IMG/VR virus record: IMGVR_UViG_3300005613_000030
Coordinates: 1 to 64,000 of that record
From: a virus
DNA: 64,000 nucleotides
Strand: one strand, 5' to 3'
A program made the position numbers and the translations under genes. Position 1 is the stretch's first letter. Each line of letters starts with the position of its first letter. Under the pieces are notes generated by a model that had not been told where the DNA came from, ran no database searches, and saw nothing but the letters and a program-made list of their open reading frames with translations. Shown here piece by piece: positions 17,066 to 25,800 of the stretch.

Positions 17066-17416
17066 ATGGCAAAGAACAGATATAAATGTAATCAATGTAG
17101 TAATGAAGAAATTAAATACACAGCTATTAAAGAGTATGCTTGTGAGTGTGGTGGCTGCATGAATAGGCAGATGCCGAAGTTATCCGGTGAAGCTCAAGTG
17201 AATGAAGTAGTTGATAAATATAGAAATATTAAGCATAAATCTTATCAAAAGAAAACAATTCAAGATAGGAAATTAGTACATTACTGGAAAGTTAAAGTAC
17301 CTCAAATGGTTAATTCCGGTGTATATAGCTTACAAACAATGATAGAAATGGGATGGGTTTATTATAATGAAAAAGAGGAGTTATGCACACGCACGTCTCC
17401 TCCAGCAGCTAAGTAA
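17066..17416 (+). CDS. Small zinc-ribbon hypothetical protein
   Basis: 116 residues. It starts with a zinc-ribbon pattern, CNQC ... CECGGC, like FmdB/rubredoxin-type regulatory ribbons, followed by a basic central region (KHKSYQKKTIQDRK) and a short hydrophobic/aromatic end. Phages often encode such small ribbons with no known job. It lies 4 bases after the previous stop with no strong SD, suggesting coupling. Confidence 0.6.
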   Translation: MAKNRYKCNQCSNEEIKYTAIKEYACECGGCMNRQMPKLSGEAQVNEVVDKYRNIKHKSYQKKTIQDRKLVHYWKVKVPQMVNSGVYSLQTMIEMGWVYYNEKEELCTRTSPPAAK

Positions 17417-17426
17417 AGGAGTTTTT

Positions 17427-18188
17427 ATGAAGCATTTATTATTAACTATATTATTAACTACGTTGTTAACTAGTTGTTCTAGTGTCACTGCTTCTAATCA
17501 GGGCATTATATTTAACACCACTGATAAAGTTAATGTTGTTAATAAGACAATTTCATACGAGTTTAATGATACTAATGATTTTTTTGTGGTCACAGCAAGT
17601 TATGACGAAGCGCTATTAGAACGTTTTATTAAAAAGGTAGCAACCTTTAAAAAGAAAACTATGTATATTTATTATGATAGTCCAGGTGGATCAGTTATTT
17701 CATTAAATAGGATGTTAGGTATCATGGAAAATTCCGATATAAAATTTATCTGCATGGCTCGATTTGCAGCTTCAGCTGCTTTTACAATGTTTGAAATGTG
17801 TGATGAACGATATTTACTTGCTGATGGTATACTCATGTCACATGATGCTAGTATTGGGCTGCAAGGTAATATACATACAATTAAAGGTATGCTAGATATG
17901 TATATATTAATGCTAGAAACAATTGAAAGAAAGATAGCTAAACGCATGAAGTTATCTTTTGAAGAATATGATTACTTGAAAAGTAGAGAGCTATGGATGA
18001 ATATAGATTTAGCAAGAAAATACAATGCAATTGATGGTGAAGTTAAAAAGCTTAGTTGCTCTGAGAAATTAATAAAGCAAACAGTCGCTAAAGACGTATC
18101 AGTAATGACTATATTAGGGCCAATGACCGTTACCGAAACATTTTCAGCATGTCCATTATTGACTGCACCAATTAAAAACGACAAATAA
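17427..18188 (+). CDS. ClpP/SppA-fold protease with lipoprotein signal peptide
   Basis: 253 residues from the ATG at 17427 (AAAGGAG 6 bases upstream). The first 17 residues are a lipoprotein signal (hydrophobic run then LTSC, lipid Cys17). The mature part has the ClpP/crotonase-fold signature: YYDSPGGSV, then RFAASAAF with a candidate nucleophile Ser116 (ClpP has AASM), and MSHDASIGLQG with a candidate His139 (ClpP has H-x-P-x-G). ClpP proteins are normally cytosolic; a lipid anchor would place this one in the periplasm or on a membrane. Inferred roles include lysis, prevention of superinfection or envelope-protein cleavage. There is no ATPase partner nearby. Confidence 0.7.
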   Translation: MKHLLLTILLTTLLTSCSSVTASNQGIIFNTTDKVNVVNKTISYEFNDTNDFFVVTASYDEALLERFIKKVATFKKKTMYIYYDSPGGSVISLNRMLGIMENSDIKFICMARFAASAAFTMFEMCDERYLLADGILMSHDASIGLQGNIHTIKGMLDMYILMLETIERKIAKRMKLSFEEYDYLKSRELWMNIDLARKYNAIDGEVKKLSCSEKLIKQTVAKDVSVMTILGPMTVTETFSACPLLTAPIKNDK

Positions 18189-18224
18189 TCTAATTAATCC
18201 ACACTATCATAAAATGCATGTCAG

Positions 18225-18230
18225 TATAAT
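18225..18230 (+). promoter_or_regulatory. TATAAT promoter before gp46-like gene
   Basis: CAGTATAAT, 25 bases before the ATG at 18256, with AAGGGG as SD in the leader. No -35 consensus. Confidence 0.5.
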
Positions 18231-18255
18231 CTTCTTTATATAAGGGGATTATCGT

Positions 18256-20052
18256 ATGCAAATCACGAATATTGAAATTCATAATATTTTAAGCATTGAG
18301 GATATTGAGTTATCGTTTGATGACAATGGATTAACATTGATTGAAGGTTGGGACTATGATGAAAATCGTTCTAATGGAGCTGGTAAATCAGCGATATTTA
18401 ATGCAATTTCATTTGGGTTGTATGATAAAGTTCCTCGTAAAATAACAAAAACTGAGATCTTAAGGAAAGGGACTAAAGAAGGGTATTGTATTGTTACAAT
18501 TGTGTCTGGTAAAGATACATATATTGTAAAGCGATCTCGGCCAACTGCTGTTGAATATCGCGTCAATGACGAAAAAGTAGATATGACTCAAGAAGAATTT
18601 GAGAGTAAAATAGGACTTGTATATACGCAATTTATTACTACTATGTACACCGCTCAAAATACTCAAAGTAAATTCATTTATCTTAATGACCGTGAAAAGA
18701 AAGATTTTATTTTAAATTTAATGAAATTAGGTGAATTTAACGATTTCCATAAGCAGGCTAAAATTGCTATGACTGAACTAGATAAGGATTTAGCAGTTAA
18801 GAAAGTAGAGCTATCTGGTTTACAATCGGAAGTGAATCTGTACAAAGAATCCTTAGTTGATCCTGATATTCTACAGTCTCGAATAGAATCAAATAATGCA
18901 GATATCAAAGAGCACACAAATAAAATTATTGAATTACAGAAAACATCTAAACCAGATTTTAGTGAATATCAAGATCTTGAAAATAAAGTATCGGCATCAC
19001 GACAGCAACTAGCTATTGATAGAGATAATAGATCACGAATTATGAATGATTATAATGCAGCATGCATTGAAGCTTCTACTGAATTTCAATTTTACACACC
19101 TACAGCTGATACTAAATGCCCAGATTGCGATACACCTTTAGTTATTAAAAATAACCAAGCATTTCATTTAGAAAATGTAGAGGACCAACGTAGAGAAGCT
19201 AGAGCTCAATACGACAACGTTATAAAAGATGCACAGAATAATGTAAAGCTATTAAAGCAACAATTAGACGAATATGATATAAAGTTGGCAAAAAAACCTC
19301 AAATTGAAGCATTAGCTGCGAAAATTAGACAGCAGAAAGAGATTGATTTTCGTGATTACAATACGGCACAACAGAATATCAACGAATATCAACGAGTTAT
19401 TTCAATAAAAGAATCAGATAATGCCACATTATTACACGCATTGCAAAAAAATGCTGATATTAAACAAAAGATTAATGGTGTAATACAAAAAGCTATCGTA
19501 TTAGATGCACAGAAGAAGCAGCTATCTAATGAATTAGATATTGTAAAATCATGTTCCCAGATATTTTCCCCTACTGGAGCACCAGCTTATATAATGGATT
19601 CAGTTATAGAAGCGTTTAATGAGATTGTGCATAATTACATACAAATGGTTTGGGCTAATGCCTCATATAAGATACAGACTTATAAAGTCAAAAGTGACAA
19701 AACAGTGTCAACAAAATTCTCGGAAGAATTAATAATTAACGGGAAAAATAGATCTATTGGTGGATTATCTGGTGGAGAACTTAGATTATTATCATTAGCC
19801 CTAGATTTCGCTATTTTAGAGGTGTTATCTACACAATTTAATATGAAGTTGAATCCAATTATTTTAGATGAACCTTTTGATTCACTAGATGCCGTTGGTC
19901 GTGAAGCGGTAATTGATCTGTTAAATCAACTATCTACGAGTTATAATATAATCGTAATCGATCACGCCACTGAAGTAAAAACACTTTTTAGTCAAGTGAT
20001 TAAAGTTGAAAAGAAAGCCGGTATATCGTCTATCGCTAACAATAAGGTGTGA
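18256..20052 (+). CDS. Recombination endonuclease subunit gp46/Rad50/SbcC-like ATPase
   Basis: 598 residues. ABC-type Walker A in SNGAGKSA (39-46), two long coiled-coil arms, a zinc hook CPDC at 288-291 between them, ABC signature LSGGE near 505, and Walker B with LDEPFDSLDA. This is the Rad50/SbcC/T4 gp46 layout at phage size. It partners the gp47/Mre11-like nuclease at 33528 to resect double-strand ends for recombination-dependent replication. Unusually, the two subunits are 13.5 kb apart. Its stop codon overlaps the next promoter. Confidence 0.9.
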   Translation: MQITNIEIHNILSIEDIELSFDDNGLTLIEGWDYDENRSNGAGKSAIFNAISFGLYDKVPRKITKTEILRKGTKEGYCIVTIVSGKDTYIVKRSRPTAVEYRVNDEKVDMTQEEFESKIGLVYTQFITTMYTAQNTQSKFIYLNDREKKDFILNLMKLGEFNDFHKQAKIAMTELDKDLAVKKVELSGLQSEVNLYKESLVDPDILQSRIESNNADIKEHTNKIIELQKTSKPDFSEYQDLENKVSASRQQLAIDRDNRSRIMNDYNAACIEASTEFQFYTPTADTKCPDCDTPLVIKNNQAFHLENVEDQRREARAQYDNVIKDAQNNVKLLKQQLDEYDIKLAKKPQIEALAAKIRQQKEIDFRDYNTAQQNINEYQRVISIKESDNATLLHALQKNADIKQKINGVIQKAIVLDAQKKQLSNELDIVKSCSQIFSPTGAPAYIMDSVIEAFNEIVHNYIQMVWANASYKIQTYKVKSDKTVSTKFSEELIINGKNRSIGGLSGGELRLLSLALDFAILEVLSTQFNMKLNPIILDEPFDSLDAVGREAVIDLLNQLSTSYNIIVIDHATEVKTLFSQVIKVEKKAGISSIANNKV

Positions 20053-20064
20053 TATAATCAATAT
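20053..20064 (+). promoter_or_regulatory. TATAAT-N6-ATG promoter (leaderless type)
   Basis: TATAAT at 20053-20058 starts directly after the upstream TGA, then six bases to the ATG at 20065. No SD is possible in so short a gap except within the previous gene, where GGTG is weak. Confidence 0.55.
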
Positions 20065-20769
20065 ATGGATAATTTAATTAAAAAGATCAATATACTTGAA
20101 GAACTATTAAAAGGATTACAGACTAATCTAAATAATTCATCTGTGTTACCTTCAATCAAGCAGCCTTCTTCAAAAACCAATATAGCTTCTGGTCCTAAAA
20201 TACCAAGTGTTGCTCCATCTAACAAGAAGAACCCAATCAAACAAGCAGAGCAAATAAAAAATAAAGATTTCAAAGATATTAAAATGCGAGAAGCTAGAGA
20301 GGCTTTAAATATAAATAAATCTACTGGTCAATGGTCTTTAGGTAAAGATTGTTCTGCAGATTCCGATATTGAGAAAGAAGAAAAGAAGTGGCCAAAACCT
20401 AATCGTCCAGGGACTTTTCCGAATGAATCGCATGTATTAGATACAGTAGATGGGCATAGAACAGTACGATATCCTAAGAGCTCTTCAAATGGTAAAGATG
20501 CGTACGGTCATCGAAAGGTGCCCAATAAAGTTAAAGTCACACATATATGGGATCATGATAATAAAGAATGGAAGTACAGTAAGCATTCAAGTATTCGCGA
20601 TAGTGAAAATAAAAAAAATGCATCTCAAAATACTATAGAGTCTAAAAAGGAAGAAGCTAAATACAATCCGGGTCTTCGCTCTCGCTTAGAGGCAACTGGG
20701 GTAATTAAGCCCGAAGAAAAGAAGCCACCTAAGCAAAAAACAATAAGACGACCCCATAAAAAACAATAA
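20065..20769 (+). CDS. Hypothetical basic, low-complexity protein
   Basis: A 234-residue, strongly basic protein with a short N-terminal helix, a Ser/Pro/Lys-rich middle, a small aromatic core around residues 130-175 (HVLDTVDGHRTVRY, VTHIWDHDNKEWKY) and a Lys/Pro-rich tail. No family recognised. Likely leaderless (TATAAT six bases before ATG). It sits between recombination genes, so a DNA-binding role is possible but unsupported by any motif. Confidence 0.55.
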   Translation: MDNLIKKINILEELLKGLQTNLNNSSVLPSIKQPSSKTNIASGPKIPSVAPSNKKNPIKQAEQIKNKDFKDIKMREAREALNINKSTGQWSLGKDCSADSDIEKEEKKWPKPNRPGTFPNESHVLDTVDGHRTVRYPKSSSNGKDAYGHRKVPNKVKVTHIWDHDNKEWKYSKHSSIRDSENKKNASQNTIESKKEEAKYNPGLRSRLEATGVIKPEEKKPPKQKTIRRPHKKQ

Positions 20770-20780
20770 AATAATTCAAG

Positions 20781-20792
20781 TATAATCCCCAT
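20781..20792 (+). promoter_or_regulatory. TATAAT-N6-ATG promoter (leaderless type)
   Basis: AAGTATAAT (TATAAT at 20781-20786), then CCCCAT, then the ATG at 20793. The start is fixed because the catalytic Asp is residue 7, which makes this the clearest leaderless case. Confidence 0.65.
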
Positions 20793-21428
20793 ATGAATAT
20801 TTTAATTTTAGATCCAGCTAACAGCACTGGTTATTGTGTTGTGCAAGTTAATAATAATATTGCCAATATTACTAATTGGGGCTTCATTGATATTGAACCA
20901 AATGAAATAGCCGGCAATGAATATCTATCGTATATAGATATGGTTGAAAACTTAATTAAGGCATACGATATAGAAGAAATTGCTCATGAAGATTATTTCT
21001 TTTCTAAATTTGCTTCTCAAGGTGCAAATAAGAACTGCTCTTTTAGAGCAATGATACAGATGGTTGCGTGTAAACACCATATTCCATATACAGTAATTAA
21101 CATATCTCTATGGAAGAAATTTATTAACGGTAGAACTACACCTACTAAATTACAGAAAGATCAATGGGGAAAAGAACCTGCTAAAAAGTTAATGACACAA
21201 GAATCCTTATGGAAGACATGGGGTATTAAATTCCCAAATCACTCTTTATCTCAAAAAACAAAAAAACCTATTAAATTTCGTTATGATATAGTTGACGCTG
21301 TAGCAATGGCTATTTTTTATGTCTCTATTTATCATCGTATTCATAATATAAATTATAATGTCGAAACGATCCCTGATCATAAGTGGAAAAAACAACCAAA
21401 AGGTATTTATAATTATGGTGATATATAG
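20793..21428 (+). CDS. RuvC-like Holliday junction resolvase (RNase H fold)
   Basis: 211 residues. It opens with MNILILDPANSTGY, the first acidic strand of the RuvC fold with Asp7, then a second acid in IAHEDYF (Glu66) and a third cluster RYDIVDAVAMAIF near residue 172. This is the arrangement of phage RuvC-like resolvases, which cut branched DNA before packaging. No SD; the promoter TATAAT ends six bases before ATG. Its 3' end overlaps a GIY-YIG homing gene, whose start lies 14 bases before this stop. Confidence 0.8.
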   Translation: MNILILDPANSTGYCVVQVNNNIANITNWGFIDIEPNEIAGNEYLSYIDMVENLIKAYDIEEIAHEDYFFSKFASQGANKNCSFRAMIQMVACKHHIPYTVINISLWKKFINGRTTPTKLQKDQWGKEPAKKLMTQESLWKTWGIKFPNHSLSQKTKKPIKFRYDIVDAVAMAIFYVSIYHRIHNINYNVETIPDHKWKKQPKGIYNYGDI

Positions 21429-22059
21429 AATATATAATATTAACACCAATAAGGCTTATATTGGGCAAACAATTCAAAAAGTGCAACGTCGTTGGAATGT
21501 CCATATAAGTAATTTACGTAAAAGAATACACTATAATACTTACTTACAGCGTGCATGGGATAAGTATGGCGAAAAGTATTTTAAATTTGAAGTAATTAAA
21601 GAATGTCAATCGATTAATGATTTAAATTTCTGGGAAGAATACCTAATAAAACGAGAAAAGACACATAAAAAAAATCACGGGTATAATATTGATTTCGGTG
21701 GAAAGAATTTCAAGAATAGAATTCCATGGAATAAAGGTAAAAAAGATTGTCAACGAGCATGGAATAAAGGTAAAAAGGGCGTTTCAAAAACAACTGCTGA
21801 ACGCATGTCGCGCGCACATAAAGGATCTAAACCGTGGATAGCGGGTAAACATCACACTGATCAAGCTCGATTGAAAATGAGTATTAGTAAGGGTATGAAA
21901 CCATTTAAAGTGTATGAAAAAGTCAATAAGCAGTATGTGGGTACTTGGATTAGTATGGCACAATGTGGCAGAGATTTAAACATTAAGAACTATCGCAACA
22001 TAGGAGATGTTTTAATTGGTAAAAGAAATACATGCGATGGTTTTATTTTTCAATATTAA
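21415..22059 (+). CDS. GIY-YIG homing endonuclease with NUMOD motifs
   Basis: 214 residues from ATG 21415 (a GTG at 21418 is equally possible; AAAAGG lies upstream). The N-terminal GIY-YIG domain reads VIYRIYN ... KAYIGQT, with RRW, Tyr-rich helix and the Glu in FWEEYLI. Next come NUMOD3 repeats (PWNKGKK, AWNKGKK, SRAHKG), and the C-terminus looks like a NUMOD1 helix (WISMAQCGRDLNIKN). It overlaps the RuvC-like gene by 14 bases. It should be a mobile, site-specific nuclease. Confidence 0.85.
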   Translation: MVIYRIYNINTNKAYIGQTIQKVQRRWNVHISNLRKRIHYNTYLQRAWDKYGEKYFKFEVIKECQSINDLNFWEEYLIKREKTHKKNHGYNIDFGGKNFKNRIPWNKGKKDCQRAWNKGKKGVSKTTAERMSRAHKGSKPWIAGKHHTDQARLKMSISKGMKPFKVYEKVNKQYVGTWISMAQCGRDLNIKNYRNIGDVLIGKRNTCDGFIFQY

Positions 22060-22071
22060 AGGGAGAATGCA

Positions 22072-22365
22072 ATGAGTAAAAAGAATAAAGTGTTAAGTAG
22101 TTCATTTGTTGAGAATAATAAAGGTATTAGTGAAGATGAAGCATATGAAAAAGTAATTCAATGTGAATTAACTATTAAGAGTTTAAATGAAGAGAAGAAA
22201 AATGACGATAAGTTGAATGCCGCAAAGCAAATCGCCAAAGATTTAAATGCGGGATATTCATCAGCTCTAGCTTATGAAAAAGCTAAAATTCAGTTCCTGT
22301 TAGAAGAAATCGAGAAGATTCAAGCTAATCAAGTTAACCCCACTAGTGGATTAAACGAAGATTAA
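22072..22365 (+). CDS. Small helical hypothetical protein
   Basis: 97 residues, SD GGGAG before ATG. Nearly all helical with Lys/Glu-rich coiled-coil character (residues 20-85) and a short polar tail. No family recognised. It lies between a homing gene and the gene at 22413, so before the insertion it probably followed the RuvC-like gene directly. Confidence 0.6.
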   Translation: MSKKNKVLSSSFVENNKGISEDEAYEKVIQCELTIKSLNEEKKNDDKLNAAKQIAKDLNAGYSSALAYEKAKIQFLLEEIEKIQANQVNPTSGLNED

Positions 22366-22412
22366 AATAGTAAAGTTTTTTAATATCAAATATATAAATA
22401 CTGGAGAATTGC

Positions 22413-22754
22413 ATGTCACTTAAGACAGATTATGGATTAGCCGCTGCGTTAGACACAGCATTTAATGCGGGTAAAGATTATATTGGAACCGAATTGGCAC
22501 CCGGTTCTGCTTATCCAACACTATCGGCAGGTTTAACTGATGCTGCAAGTCAAGGTAAGGAAACTTTCCTTATTTCAGTTGCAGTTCTTCACGCACCTGA
22601 AACATTAAAATTACAGAATAAATATTGGTTAGCATTTCAATCTGGTATGTATCAGGCATTAGCTGATGAAGGTATTTATAATACAGAAGTCACTTTTACT
22701 TTAAACGTAGCCGATACTCTAGAAACTAAAATCGATTTCAACTTCTCATTCTAA
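22413..22754 (+). CDS. Hypothetical protein upstream of DNA polymerase
   Basis: 113 residues, good SD (TGGAGA). Its composition is not like the surrounding basic proteins: balanced, Ala/Leu/Thr-rich, with helices in the first 70 residues and beta strands at the end (VTFTLNVADTLETKIDFNFSF). I do not recognise it. The promoter for the polymerase follows in the next gap, so it ends its own unit. Confidence 0.55.
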   Translation: MSLKTDYGLAAALDTAFNAGKDYIGTELAPGSAYPTLSAGLTDAASQGKETFLISVAVLHAPETLKLQNKYWLAFQSGMYQALADEGIYNTEVTFTLNVADTLETKIDFNFSF

Positions 22755-22790
22755 TTACACCTTATTATTCTTAGAAAATTCCCCTTATTG

Positions 22791-22796
22791 TATAAT
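22791..22796 (+). promoter_or_regulatory. TATAAT promoter before DNA polymerase
   Basis: TTGTATAAT, 37 bases before the ATG at 22833, with AAGGA as SD in the leader. Confidence 0.5.
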
Positions 22797-22832
22797 ATAA
22801 AAAAGATGTTATTACACAGATAAGGATATATT

Positions 22833-25800
22833 ATGAATCTCTGCTGGATTGACTTAGAAACAACTGGACTCGATGAAAGAAAACACGATGTTATTCAGTT
22901 AGCTTGTATTCCGGTTATTAATGGTGTTCGTCAAAAAGCATTTAATGAATTTTGTCAACCATCTAATTGGGACACAATTGAACAAGAAGCATTAAATGTC
23001 CATGGGATTTCAAGGGAACAGTTAGCGACATTTCAATCGCAAGAGCAAATGCTAAATAATTTCATAGCTTATGTTAGTTCTTTTAATACTCGTTTTGGTA
23101 TTGCTGGACATAATGTTGCTTTCTTTGACAAAAGATTTTTATCAACCTTGTTTAAAAATTATAATAAAAATAATGCGTTTTTTGCATTATTTAATTTAAC
23201 TGTGCATGATACATTAGTACGAGCTAGATCATTAAAGGGTGTCTTAAAGACTGAAAATAATAAATTAGAGACATTAGCTAATCATTTTAATATTGAAATT
23301 CAAGCGCACGATGCATTATCTGATATATCTGCAAATATTGATGTTGACCGTGAATTAGCGAAAATATTACAAGAAAGCACTGAATTATATAAACCATCTA
23401 TCGATAAAAATAATATAGAAATCAATGAGAAGTTACCAGAACCAATGCAATTACACTTGCACTCTCAATATTCAATGGCAGGTGCAATTCCTACACCTGA
23501 AGATTGGGCTAAATGGTGCGAAGAAAATGATGTTCCTGGTTTTTCTGTTGTTGATCATGGTTATGCTATATCTTTATTTCAAGTGGCTAATAATAAATCT
23601 AAAGTAGTCAGTATTCCAGGTGCTTGTTTAAATTTTAAATTTAATTTAGAAGATGAGGATTTTTATCACTTAAATATTTGGGGAGTTAATACAGCTGGAT
23701 ATTTTAATGTAATGAAGTTAACATCATTGGGATGGGATAGTTTCATTACTCATGATAAAAAAGATATACCAATTATTACATTTCAGCAGATATTAGATCA
23801 CAGAGAGGGATTGAAATTTGGAACAGCTGATATAGAAGGATATGTAGGTAAAGCAATTATTGAGGGAAAAGCTGAGATTGCGGAATTGAGATATAAGCAA
23901 TTAATTCAAAGCTTTGGAAACGATCTATATATTGAATTTAATCCAATTGACATCACGCATTACTATGATAAAAAGATAGGATTTAAACCTGTAAGTAGCA
24001 ATGCTATAATTACAGACAATAATTCACAGAAAGCATATAATAACTTTTTATTTAGCATGCTACAATATGGAGGTAAACCAATTCCTGTATCAGGTGCTTG
24101 TTTTATTGATCATGATGATAAAATTCTGCAAGATTGCATATGTAAAAACAATAATAAAGATGGTAAATTCTTCCAAGAATCATATCACGCTAAAACTGCT
24201 AATACATTATATAAAGAATTAAAAGTCCACTTACATGATAAAGACTTCGATATCTGTGTGTTTAAAGAGTGGATACAGAATACCATGGAATTTCATAAAT
24301 CTGCAACTGATATATCTGTGTCGTTTAAGTATCATTTAGCAGAGATAGAAATACCAGAGCATATAAAAACACAAACTTCTAGTTACGATGAGCAATTATA
24401 TTTGTATACATTAGAACGTATTAAAAAACATGGACGATGGAATAATAGCGATAAATACCGTGAACGATTCTTAAAAGAATTAGATGTTATTGCTAAAAAT
24501 AAAGCCATGAATTTCTTACCTTACTTTTTAATGTATGATGATTTCGGTGAATTTGCAAGAAATCAAGGCTTTTTACAAAATATAGCACGTGGTTCTGCTG
24601 GTGGTTCATTGCTATCGTATTACCTCAAGATTATCCACGTTGATCCTGTTGATAAGGATATCCCATTTGAACGTTTTTTATCTCATGCACGTATTAATGC
24701 TGGTTCATGGCCAGACATTGATATGGATATATCTAAGTCCGCTAGACCACATTTAATGAGGTATATGAAACAAAAATATGGATCAGGTTTTGCACAAGTG
24801 GCTACATTTTCTACTATGAAAACTAAAAATGCAATAAAAGACACAATGAAAGCTCTTTATGGACGAAATAGAAAAGATTTTGAAGTAGAAGCTGTATGCA
24901 AATCAATCCCAGATTCTCCACAAGGTGTATCTGAAGCTAATTTCTTGTATGGGTATGAAGATAAAGAAGGGCATTATCATGAAGGTCAACTAGATACCAA
25001 TCAACATTTACAGACATTTTTTGAGCTGTATCCCGATGTAGCGAGTGTAGTTAAGCGCTTAATCGGTGTGGTTAGAGGGCTTTCTCGGCACGCTTCAGCA
25101 TTTGTTGTATCAACACTGGATCTTCCAGCAGAAAGAGTTCCTACATTAACTATGTATGATAAAGGTATGGGAGAGAATATCCATGTAACTCAATATGATG
25201 CATCTATGTGTGAAAAATCTGAGTTAGTAAAGGCTGACGTCCTTGGATTAAAGACATTATCAGTTGTAACTGATGCCCTTAAATTAATCGAAGATGTCGA
25301 TTATAGAGAGCCTGATGAAAATGGTATGAATTTAATATATCGTTTACCTGAGGATGAACAAGTATATGCGAATTTTTACAATAAAAAGACTGATTCATCA
25401 TTCCAATTTAATACACCTGTTGTAAAAGCATCAATACAGAATTTTATTCCAACTGAAAGAAAGCACTTATCTGCATTAACAGCACTGTTGCGACCTGGAG
25501 CTATGGATGCTAAAATGACTAGTATTGACGGTTGCGATAATATGTCAGCTACTGAATACTACATGCAAGTTAGAAGTGGAACACGCCAAGTTGAATATAT
25601 TCATCCAGATCTTGAATATATTTTAAAAGACTCCAACGGCGTGTTTTGCTTTCAAGAGGAAATTATGCAATTTTTGGTTGAAATAGTTGGTTATACTTTA
25701 GAAGAATCTGACCAAATTAGAGCAGCAATTGCAAAAAAGAAACATGATGTGATGATGGCAGCATTTGATCGTATTAGGGCTGCAACAGCAGCACGAGGCT

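Noticed and set aside
20793-21428. Integrase or transposase reading of the RNase-H-fold gene
   Set aside because: The DPANSTGY start and acid spacing match RuvC-like resolvases, and there are no att sites or inverted repeats nearby.
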